Below the pieces are notes generated by a model. The model was not told where the DNA came from and did no database searches. It saw only the letters and a program-made list of their open reading frames with translations. Below are positions 14,275 through 20,450 of a DNA stretch of 20,450 nucleotides, piece by piece; position 1 is the stretch's first letter; each line of letters begins with the position of its first letter. Origin of the DNA: JAFMDF01 sp039024375 (lineage in GTDB: Bacteria; Bacteroidota; Bacteroidia; Chitinophagales; Saprospiraceae); assembly GCA_039024375.1 (NCBI GenBank), contig JBCCQK010000087.1, positions 1-20,450 on the forward strand, written 5' to 3'. Made by a program: the position numbers and the translations under genes.

Positions 14275-15378
14275 ATGCACTTCCGCCAAATTATTGGACA
14301 ACAAGGCGTCAAAAATAGCTTGACCCAACTGGTCGATACGCAGCGTGTTCCGCACGCGATGTTGTTCTTGGGACCGAGTGGATGCGGTAAATTGGCGATG
14401 GCCGTTGGGTTGGCACAGTACATTCTCTGCGAACAAAAGCGGGACGGAGATAGCTGTGGTGTGTGTCGAAATTGCTCGAAAGCAAGTAAGTTGATTCACC
14501 CCGATTTGCACTTTAGTTATCCCGTCGTGGGGTCAAAAGTGACGAGTCCCACTTATCTGAATCAGTGGCGAACGGTCTTACAAGAGAATCCCTATTTGAA
14601 CATCAACCAGTGGTTGCAATTCATCGGAGCGGACAATAAACAGGGCAATATCAATAAAGATGAATGTTTGCGCATCATCAAACAGTTGAGCCTAAAATCG
14701 TTCGAATCGAAGTATAAAATTTTAATTATTTGGTTGCCCGAATACTTGCAAAAAGAAGGCAATCGTCTATTAAAATTAATCGAGGAGCCACCCGAAAACA
14801 CCATCTTTATGTTGGTGGCCGAAGACCAAGAACGGATTTTGAATACGATTTTGTCTCGCTGTCAAATCGTCAAGTTCAACGCGCTGCCCGATGAGGTTAT
14901 CGTTAGTGGTTTGGTTGAAAAATTAGGCGTTACGACCGAACAAGCCGAAGCCGCCGCCAACTTGGCCAACGGCAATTTCAACGAAGCGTTAACACTCTGC
15001 GAAAACTCGGAAAACGACAACGCCGTGCTATTTTTAGATTGGATGCGTAAGTGCTACAAAGGAAACGGCGCCGAATTAGTCCCTTGGGCCGAGCAATTTG
15101 CTGGCCTCGGACGAGAACGCCAAAAGCACTTTTTCCAGTACGGCTTGCATTTTATGCGAGAGTTTATGTTGTATAAATTAACGGGCAGTCAGCAAGTACG
15201 CTTGCGACAACCCGAATTAGATACGGTGATGAAGCTATCAAAAGTGGTCGCTTTCGAAAAAATCGAACCCATCACCCAATTGTTTAACGATAGTTTTTAT
15301 TTCATCGAACGCAATGCGAACCCCAAAGTGTTGGGCCTAGACGCATCGATTCAGATGAATCATATTTTTAGAAATTAG
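14275..15378 (+). CDS. holB: DNA polymerase III delta' subunit (clamp loader)
   Basis: This 367-residue protein starts at ATG 14275. It is a clamp-loader AAA+ protein: FRQIIGQQGVKNSL at the N terminus, Walker A LFLGPSGCGKLA (residues 33-40), and a zinc module with C52, C61, C64 and C67 (SCGVCRNC). The sensor loop LLKLIEEPPENTIFML and the arginine-finger SRC motif ILSRCQIVKF (194-196) follow. Delta' works in the loader that places the sliding clamp on DNA (family knowledge). The P-loop looks complete except that leucine replaces the usual Thr/Ser after GK, so ATP binding may be weak, as in many delta' subunits. The downstream neighbour is ricT, separated by 246 bases. A holB-ricT/yaaT neighbourhood is also known in Bacillota. 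Confidence 0.93.
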   Translation: MHFRQIIGQQGVKNSLTQLVDTQRVPHAMLFLGPSGCGKLAMAVGLAQYILCEQKRDGDSCGVCRNCSKASKLIHPDLHFSYPVVGSKVTSPTYLNQWRTVLQENPYLNINQWLQFIGADNKQGNINKDECLRIIKQLSLKSFESKYKILIIWLPEYLQKEGNRLLKLIEEPPENTIFMLVAEDQERILNTILSRCQIVKFNALPDEVIVSGLVEKLGVTTEQAEAAANLANGNFNEALTLCENSENDNAVLFLDWMRKCYKGNGAELVPWAEQFAGLGRERQKHFFQYGLHFMREFMLYKLTGSQQVRLRQPELDTVMKLSKVVAFEKIEPITQLFNDSFYFIERNANPKVLGLDASIQMNHIFRN

Positions 15379-15450
15379 GATGGATGTATTCTTGGAGTTA
15401 TTTTAAAAAGTAAGAGAGAATAATGTAAATTCGAATAGGTAATCGGAAAA

Positions 15451-15530
15451 ATTGTTGTATTGTTTTATTGCTATATTGTTTTCGTAGCACTGCATAAAAC
15501 AACAATACAACCATATAACAATAAAGCAAT
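15451..15530. repeat. Long imperfect hairpin of ATTG/CAAT units between holB and ricT
   Basis: ATTGTTGTATTGTTTTATTG and following bases (15451-15482) pair with the region 15493-15530, which contains ACAACAATACAACC and AACAATAAAGCAAT. The loop is GTAGCACTGC-like. Pairing is imperfect but covers both arms. It fills the middle of the holB-ricT gap. It has low sequence complexity. Confidence 0.5.
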
Positions 15531-15624
15531 TAAATAGCTTATTCTTAATTACTTAGATTAATTTTTAAGCCCGATAACTTCTTACACAACTCCAATGTTT
15601 CCTCCGTCCGACCAAAAATAAGTT

Positions 15625-17097
15625 ATGTCTTGTACATCCTGTTCCTCCGCCGATGGAGGAAAACCGAGAGGCTGCAACAGCAACGGCGGTTGCTCGACGG
15701 GCGGCTGCAATAAACTAAATACCTTTGATTGGTTGGCCAAAATGGAAATTGACGAACCCGAAGCGTTCAACGTGGTGGAAGTCAGTTTCAAAAACGGCGC
15801 CCGCAAAAGTTTTTATCATAATCCACCGCAAGCCCGAGCCATTATTGGTGACGATGTAGTGGTAGAAGCCCAAAATGGCTACGATATTGGCCGCATTTCG
15901 TTGACGGGGGAATTGGTGCGCCTGCAAATGAAAAAAAAGCGGTTCTCCGAGAAAAATTCCGTTCCTAAAATCATTCGCCGAGCGAACGAGCGGGATTTAG
16001 AAAAGTTGGCCGATGCCCGAAGTTTAGAACACCAAGCTATGGTGCGGGCTAGAGCGATTGCTCGTAGTTTGAAGTTGGAAATGAAATTAGGCGACGTAGA
16101 GTATCAAGGAGACCGACGGAAGGCCACTTTTTACTATACCGCCGATGGTCGAGTAGATTTCCGAGAACTAATTCGGCATTACGCCAAAGAGTTTAGAGTA
16201 AAAATTGAAATGCGCCAAATCGGTGCCCGCCAAGAGTCGGCCCGTATCGGTGGACTGGGTTCTTGTGGCCGTGAACTTTGCTGTTCGACTTGGTTGACCA
16301 ACTTTAAATCCGTTACAACGGGCGCCGCTCGCTACCAGAATCTGGCCATCAATCAGTCCAAATTATCAGGACAATGTGGTCGATTGAAGTGCTGCTTGAA
16401 CTACGAATTGGACACCTACTTGGATGCTTTGCAAGACTTCCCAAAGAATCCCGATAAGCTTTACACCGAAGCGGGAACGGCCGTGTTGATTAAAACCAAT
16501 GTATTTAAGCGAGAAATGGTTTTTGTCTATCAAGACGCTAGCAAAAAAGGGAAGTTCATCACGTTGAGCGTGGACCGAGTAAAGCAAATCATGGCCATGA
16601 ACGCCCGCCAAGAAAAACCCACTGAACTGCAAGATTCGGCGATGTTGGCTGCGTTGGAAGAAGAGGTGATGATAGATTACGACGACGTAACGGGCGCCAT
16701 TGAATTGCCAATGGAGGAACGCCGTCGAAATAAGCGCCGCAATCGAGGCGGTCGAAACCGCAATCGCCAAAGGGACGGTAAAGGCAAAGAGCGGTCAGAT
16801 AATAGGGGCAAAGGCCGAAGTCAAAATCGCGCTGACAAGGCTGGACCAAAAGACGCCAAAAAAGACAACCGTCGGTCTAAATCTGCCAGTGATAAGCCTA
16901 AGGGAAAAGTGGACAAAGCTAGAACGGATAAACCGAAAGGTGGTGATAAACCCCATTCGAATCGGGCTAAGTCAGAAAACGCTGGCGAGAAACCTAGTAA
17001 TAACCGTCGCAACAACCGCCGAGGGCGAGGTGGCCGTAATAAAAATCGGAACAATCGGGGCAACGATGGGAAGAAGGGAGATGGCTCGGATAAGTAG
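15625..17097 (+). CDS. ricT: RicT/PSP1-family protein with long basic C-terminal tail
   Basis: This 490-residue protein starts at ATG 15625. The N terminus is cysteine-rich (C3, C6, C17, C23, C28). The PSP1-type core includes KNGARKSFYHN, DDVVVEAQNGYDIGRISLTG, MRQIGARQESARIGGLGSCG and RELCCSTWL, and then GQCGRLKCCLNYELDTY. These cysteine pairs are the hallmark of RicT/YaaT. In Bacillus, RicT forms an Fe-S-containing complex with RicA and RicF that affects mRNA processing (family knowledge). No ricA or ricF is present here, so the role in this organism is inferred only. From about residue 365 a ~125-residue tail rich in Arg, Lys, Asn and Gly (RRRNKRRNRGGRNRN and similar) looks disordered and RNA-binding. 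The usual family length is about 270-300 in Bacillota, so the tail is an extension. Confidence 0.92.
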   Translation: MSCTSCSSADGGKPRGCNSNGGCSTGGCNKLNTFDWLAKMEIDEPEAFNVVEVSFKNGARKSFYHNPPQARAIIGDDVVVEAQNGYDIGRISLTGELVRLQMKKKRFSEKNSVPKIIRRANERDLEKLADARSLEHQAMVRARAIARSLKLEMKLGDVEYQGDRRKATFYYTADGRVDFRELIRHYAKEFRVKIEMRQIGARQESARIGGLGSCGRELCCSTWLTNFKSVTTGAARYQNLAINQSKLSGQCGRLKCCLNYELDTYLDALQDFPKNPDKLYTEAGTAVLIKTNVFKREMVFVYQDASKKGKFITLSVDRVKQIMAMNARQEKPTELQDSAMLAALEEEVMIDYDDVTGAIELPMEERRRNKRRNRGGRNRNRQRDGKGKERSDNRGKGRSQNRADKAGPKDAKKDNRRSKSASDKPKGKVDKARTDKPKGGDKPHSNRAKSENAGEKPSNNRRNNRRGRGGRNKNRNNRGNDGKKGDGSDK

Positions 17098-17110
17098 TGT
17101 TGTATAGGAA

Positions 17111-17147
17111 AAACGTTTACTAAACTTCTGAAGTTTAGTAAACGTTT
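17111..17147. terminator. Perfect 17-bp hairpin between convergent genes
   Basis: AAACGTTTACTAAACTT (17111-17127) and AAGTTTAGTAAACGTTT (17131-17147) are exact complements around the 3-base loop CTG. It lies 13 bases after the ricT stop and between ricT and the convergent lipoprotein gene. No strong U-tract follows on either strand. It could act as a bidirectional terminator or an mRNA 3'-end stabiliser, and it may also be a dispersed palindrome. Confidence 0.6.
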
Positions 17148-17168
17148 GCTACAACAAAATCAATCAAA

Positions 17169-17198
17169 AAAGAGCTGATACGTTCGTACCAACTCTTT
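17169..17198. terminator. Second hairpin AAAGAG...CTCTTT
   Basis: AAAGAG (17169-17174) pairs with CTCTTT (17193-17198). The inner bases TGATACG and CGTACCA pair with one mismatch. On the minus strand the A-rich sequence before it becomes a T tract after the hairpin (TTTTTGATTG), which fits a terminator for the minus-strand lipoprotein gene. Confidence 0.5.
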
Positions 17199-17382
17199 CG
17201 ATGTTTTCTGGGGTTAGGTTTACAGCTATTTTTTGTGGGTATTAAGTAACTTAGGTACTAAGACAGAAATAACGGAACTTCTTCAATCAGCAATCGTAAC
17301 GTAACTCTCCGAGTTGTGAAATTCATCGTCACTCCTTTTTTCTGTGATTGTCCATAAACATACTTTTTCGACTTCCTTGTCC

Positions 17383-17435
17383 ATTGAAAATTGCACATTG
17401 TTCATTGCTAATTGCCTATTGAAAATTGCACATTG
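17383..17435. repeat. 18-bp exact direct repeat, 35-bp period, next to a stop codon
   Basis: ATTGAAAATTGCACATTG occurs at 17383-17400 and 17418-17435. Related CATTG/AATTG units lie between. The second copy ends 2 bases from the stop codon of the minus-strand lipoprotein gene (17438-17440). The rest of the 340-base gap after ricT holds the two hairpins; nothing else is seen. Confidence 0.7.
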
Positions 17436-17437
17436 CT

Positions 17438-18631
17438 CTAAAAGAAAGTCACTATCTCACTATTCGTAATGTCATAAAGGTCAAACTTTGCGCCTCTATC
17501 GTCCGAATAGATTACCTTATTTCGGTTAAGGTCTAATTGAATATTCACTCCTCTTATATCACTTCGAAGGTAAATGCTCCAAGTATCTCGACCCACTTCG
17601 CTAAAAAGATATTGCGTATCGTAGGCATCATTGGTGTATTCTATCCAATCACCAAATTCTGTTATCATAAAAACGCCATCTGTTCCTACGTTATTTTTGT
17701 AAAATGAGGCACCTGCTAGGTAAGCGTTTAGTCTATCACTAGTACTAAAAATATCGTACAGGTAGAAACTAGCTCCTTTGTCATCGCTGTAGAAGATGCC
17801 TTGGCCATTAAGATCTAGGCGGATATTGACGCCTCGGCTGTCATCTCTCAAGTAAACATTATCCGCATCTCTGGAAACTTCCACAAAATCGTGGGTGACT
17901 CCTTTGGTTAAAAACTCTGTCCAAGCCAAGGTTTCCGTTTGTACGAAGTCGCCAATTTTCTGGCCATTTAAACCAAAGCTGGCAATGGTTACATTGGTAG
18001 GACTGGTAGCAGGGGGCGTTTCACTAATGACCGAGTAAGTCAAATCCAAAGTGAAAGCAGACTCGACGAAAGCGTTCCAACCATCTACTACTACGAGATA
18101 GTAACCAGGTGCCATGTTTTGCATCGTAAGCGTTTCGTCTTCCAATCCGTACGTAATACTTTTCCCTTTGCAAGCCGACATTTCGCCATATTTTAACGTG
18201 TAAACGAATAAGTCCAAGTCGTCTTCCATTCCACCGAGGGTTAATTGGTGCGTCGTAATGACGCCCTGTGTTTCCTTCACTTGGAACATAAACAATTTAT
18301 CGGGTCCTTTGAAGTCGTCTCCTAAGCCTTTTACACAAGCACCGTTGGTGGCATCCCAAGTACTGGTAGCGCCTACGGTGCTGTCATAAATGGTTCTACC
18401 GTTGGGTTGGATATTGGTGATGGATTTATTGCGGCTCTGTGCTTTTAATTTCTCTTCGCTTAATCGCAATTGAGTGAATACGTTTTCGTTGACCGTATTT
18501 TCGGGGGCGGACAATCGTTCCGTTGCTGCTTTGGGAGTCGTCGTCAACTCGGTCATGCTTTCTTTTTGGCAAGAGGTCAAGGCGAAGAAAGCGAACAAGA
18601 AAAGGGCAAAAATGGATTTTGAGTAATTCAT
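17438..18631 (-). CDS. Predicted lipoprotein with PPC-like domain and duplicated C-terminal module
   Basis: This 397-residue protein starts at ATG 18629-18631. The lipoprotein signal ends in FFALTSC (C21). A low-complexity linker leads to a beta domain at about residues 88-200, with GGMEDDLDLFVYTLKYGEMS, APGYYLVVVDGWNA and FTLDLTYS. This fits a bacterial pre-peptidase C-terminal (PPC)-like fold. The C-terminal half holds two copies of a ~60-residue module at about 237-296 and 329-391. They share the pattern W.EF/W.EY, EVSRD or EVGRD, YLRDDSRGVNIRLDLN or YLRSDIRGVNIQLDLN, YSDDKG or YSDDRG, and LYDI. No protease or hydrolase domain is present, so a surface binding or adhesion role is a guess. 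It is convergent with ricT and divergent from the TPR gene. Confidence 0.85.
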   Translation of the reverse strand: MNYSKSIFALFLFAFFALTSCQKESMTELTTTPKAATERLSAPENTVNENVFTQLRLSEEKLKAQSRNKSITNIQPNGRTIYDSTVGATSTWDATNGACVKGLGDDFKGPDKLFMFQVKETQGVITTHQLTLGGMEDDLDLFVYTLKYGEMSACKGKSITYGLEDETLTMQNMAPGYYLVVVDGWNAFVESAFTLDLTYSVISETPPATSPTNVTIASFGLNGQKIGDFVQTETLAWTEFLTKGVTHDFVEVSRDADNVYLRDDSRGVNIRLDLNGQGIFYSDDKGASFYLYDIFSTSDRLNAYLAGASFYKNNVGTDGVFMITEFGDWIEYTNDAYDTQYLFSEVGRDTWSIYLRSDIRGVNIQLDLNRNKVIYSDDRGAKFDLYDITNSEIVTFF

Positions 18632-18783
18632 GTTAGGTATTTTTTAATTTTTGAGGTTTTTAGAAATGATGGCAGCTTTTTCGTTTTTTGGAGTCGTTGC
18701 TGCGCTTTTACATCCGTTAATTGCAGGTTTTGGAAAAGGTGACCCTGTTTTTTTTATTTTTTGTAACTATTTTTTATTTCTTT

Positions 18784-19094
18784 TTTACCACAAAGAGATG
18801 GAGTCCATAGAGGACACAAAGTTTGTTTCTGAGCACAGATTTGACAAATCCTTTTATACAGCTTACCATTTCGTTAAAAGAACTCATCAGTGGCAAATAG
18901 TTACGTTTCTTTATTTTTCGGATTATGTTGTTTCGTAGCTAGATGAAACGGGAACACGGATTTTAGGAACACGGACAGATATTGACGCTTTTCGTTTGCT
19001 TACTGCTACTGCCTACTGCCACTGCCACTAAACCAATCCAAGCTGCGCTCGAAAAAACTCCATGCGCTCTATGCCCTCTATACCTTTGTGGTAA
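18784..19094. repeat. Inverted pair of ACCACAAAG repeats bounding an intergenic block
   Basis: TTTACCACAAAG at 18784-18795 is the exact reverse complement of CTTTGTGGTAAA at 19083-19094. The following CATAGAG near 18806-18812 matches CTCTATG near 19067-19073, so each arm extends to ~38 bases imperfectly. The block between includes direct copies of GGAACACGGA (18951-18960) and AGGAACACGGA (18965-18975). It also holds the AG-triplet repeat at 18995-19025. This describes most of the 533-base gap between the divergent lipoprotein and TPR genes. Confidence 0.55.
18951..19025. repeat. Dispersed repeat copy: AACACGGA / GATATTGACG / AG-triplet block
   Basis: CACGGATTTTAGGAACACGG and CAGATATTGACGCTT (18955-18990) match the reverse complement of 12566-12600 almost exactly. 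TTTGCTTACTGCTACTGCC and its continuation to 19025 match 7462-7491 with one inserted base. It therefore joins the two repeat motifs in one unit. Confidence 0.7.
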
Positions 19095-19164
19095 AAAAAA
19101 CATCCTACCCAAACTCAATAAAATTGACTATTTTAGTAGCCCAATCAATCCCAATTTCTCGTTT

Positions 19165-20450
19165 ATGAAAAATCTTCTATTTACCTGTTGCTTTTCCTTT
19201 TTGACGGTATTCGCTTTTGCTCAATCGGATAGCCTTTCCGCCGAAGCGCAGGCCCAACTAGATACCATGCAGTGGTCCACCTTACTCGACCGCATTGACA
19301 CCTTTTACTACCACCAACAATTTCCCGAAGCCTTGCCCTACGCCCAAAAAATGTACGAAGTCGCGCAAGTGCAGTACGAAGTGGGCCACGAGAATTATAT
19401 TGAAAGCGTTCATTATCTAGGAGTGATATGGCGGGAATTAGGCCAGTACGATAAGGCGCTACCACTTTTTGAGCGAACGGTCGAATTAACAGAGAGATAT
19501 TTGCCGAAAGGGCATCCGAGGTATCCGATTTTTTTGTCGTGGTTGCCGGATTTACACATTGAGATGGGGGAATACGAAGCCGCTTTGAATGGTTACCAAA
19601 AGGGGTTGGCGTATGCAAAGGAGTTGCTGGGAGAAGAAAATGAACATTACGTTGCCAATTTAGGAGACTTGGCGCTTGTTAATAGCTACCTAGGGCAGTA
19701 TAACAAGGCAATAGAATTAGCACAAGAATCCGTCACAATTTCTCAAAAAATAAATGGAAAAAAAAGTGCGGATTACATCATTCGCTTAAGTACACTGGCA
19801 GAGATTCAAGACGAAACGGGTAACTACGAAGAAGCAGAAACTTTGTATTTAAAAGCTATTGATTTAGCCAAAGAGGTGTTAGGTCCCACCCACCCCGATT
19901 ACAGCTACAATTTGAATAATCTAGCGATACTCTATTATCGATTAGGAAAATATAACGAGTCCATACCTTTTTTTGAAAAAGATTTACAGATTACGGAGCA
20001 GCTTCTAGGTACAAATCATTCGAATTACTTGACAGGCTTGAATAATGTGGGGGCGCTTTATTTTAAAACAGGACAATATGAAATAGCACTGCCTATTTTT
20101 CGGGAGATTGTGGCGTTAAGTTCAGAAATATTACAGGAAAAGCACCCAAAACACATCACTAGATTGGCTAATTTAGCTGCCTTATATTACAAAATGGGAC
20201 TTTATCAAGATGCTTTACCGCTTTACTTAGATATTATGGAAAACGATAATTCCGTTCTTGAAAAAATTCCAAATTATGCTAATTGGTTAAACAATTTGTC
20301 TAGCATATACAGAAGTTTAGGACAGGAAGACAATGCACTAGAGTTACAGCTAAAATCATCAATATTTATAGAAAAACTTCTTGGAAAGAAACACCTTGAT
20401 TATATTTATAGTCTTAATAGTATTGGAAAGATTTTACTTAAAAGTAATAA
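19165..20450 (+). CDS. Tetratricopeptide-repeat protein, secreted, 3' end outside window
   Basis: Frame 1 is open from ATG 19165 to the window end, 428 codons without a stop. A signal peptide, MKNLLFTCCFSFLTVFAFAQ, ends near residue 20. After a short linker, about eight 42-residue kinesin-light-chain-type TPRs follow. Typical units are LGVIWRELGQYDKALPLFER, LAILYYRLGKYNESIPFFEK, VGALYFKTGQYEIALPIF and LAALYYKMGLYQDALPLY. The LLGxxHxxYLxxLNN connector (for example LLGTNHSNYLTGLNN) recurs. In Bacteroidota such secreted TPR proteins often end in a CHAT peptidase-like domain, or act as scaffolds. Neither can be tested here because the C terminus is missing. Codon use shifts from C/G-rich in the first ~100 codons to more A/T-rich later. 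Confidence 0.9.
   Translation, partial: MKNLLFTCCFSFLTVFAFAQSDSLSAEAQAQLDTMQWSTLLDRIDTFYYHQQFPEALPYAQKMYEVAQVQYEVGHENYIESVHYLGVIWRELGQYDKALPLFERTVELTERYLPKGHPRYPIFLSWLPDLHIEMGEYEAALNGYQKGLAYAKELLGEENEHYVANLGDLALVNSYLGQYNKAIELAQESVTISQKINGKKSADYIIRLSTLAEIQDETGNYEEAETLYLKAIDLAKEVLGPTHPDYSYNLNNLAILYYRLGKYNESIPFFEKDLQITEQLLGTNHSNYLTGLNNVGALYFKTGQYEIALPIFREIVALSSEILQEKHPKHITRLANLAALYYKMGLYQDALPLYLDIMENDNSVLEKIPNYANWLNNLSSIYRSLGQEDNALELQLKSSIFIEKLLGKKHLDYIYSLNSIGKILLKSN

Noticed and set aside
16366..16849. Two minus-strand open frames antisense to ricT
   Set aside because: RicT motifs are unambiguous on the plus strand and the antisense frames show no motifs.
18651..18938. 95-codon plus-strand open frame starting just upstream of the lipoprotein gene
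   Set aside because: It has no family resemblance, and it runs into the ACCACAAAG repeat. It reads as low-complexity Phe-rich sequence from T-tracts. Chance openness in intergenic DNA is more likely.
19181..19618. 145-codon minus-strand open frame antisense to the TPR gene
   Set aside because: The plus-strand frame has a signal peptide and regular TPRs. The minus frame is Arg/Pro-rich shadow sequence.

Overview
The window looks like a chromosomal segment from a member of the Bacteroidota, most likely a Saprospiria/Lewinella-like lineage. This is inferred from gene content and style, because no database search could be run. Supporting signs are many lipoproteins and secreted proteins, an Mrp ATPase without its usual CxxC, type III pantothenate kinase, a holB-ricT pair, a Gfo/Idh/MocA lipoprotein with a Bacteroidota-type C-terminal domain, moderate AT richness, weak Shine-Dalgarno sites, and intergenic regions full of degenerate repeats.

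Layout. Positions 1-183 hold the 3' part of a larB-like gene that stops early. From 270 to 9689 ten genes run on the minus strand. In transcription order they are an HTH protein; mrp (TTG start); nfu; an AAA/ABC ATPase (GTG start); a Toprim-like DUF4276/RloB-type protein overlapping the ATPase by ATGA; pyrF; a zinc-ribbon membrane protein; a two-TM RCK potassium channel; a stand-alone helicase-associated-domain protein; and a Gfo/Idh/MocA lipoprotein oxidoreductase. From 10271 to 17097 six genes run on the plus strand: a lipoprotein, a glycine-zipper secreted/membrane protein, coaX, a membrane-anchored LuxR-type regulator, holB and ricT. A minus-strand lipoprotein with a PPC-like domain and a duplicated C-terminal module (17438-18631) follows. 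A plus-strand TPR protein begins at 19165 and runs off the window.

How the genes relate. Most are housekeeping: Fe-S cluster delivery (mrp, nfu), pyrimidine synthesis (pyrF), CoA synthesis (coaX), clamp loading (holB) and the RicT/PSP1 family. The main accessory element is the ATPase plus Toprim-like pair. It lies with almost no spacing between nfu and pyrF and resembles two-gene anti-phage modules of the AbiL/PARIS/OLD type.

Intergenic DNA is unusually structured. There is a 265-bp foldback at 9731-9995, a MITE-like block between 13-bp direct repeats at 4236-4457, long imperfect hairpins at 11487-11595, 12450-12518 and 15451-15530, a perfect 17-bp hairpin at 17111-17147, and a dispersed repeat family (AG-triplet motif plus an 'AACACGGA..GATATTGACG' block) with copies near 7462, 12390, 12558-12702 and 18951-19025. 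Several of these repeats directly abut stop codons.
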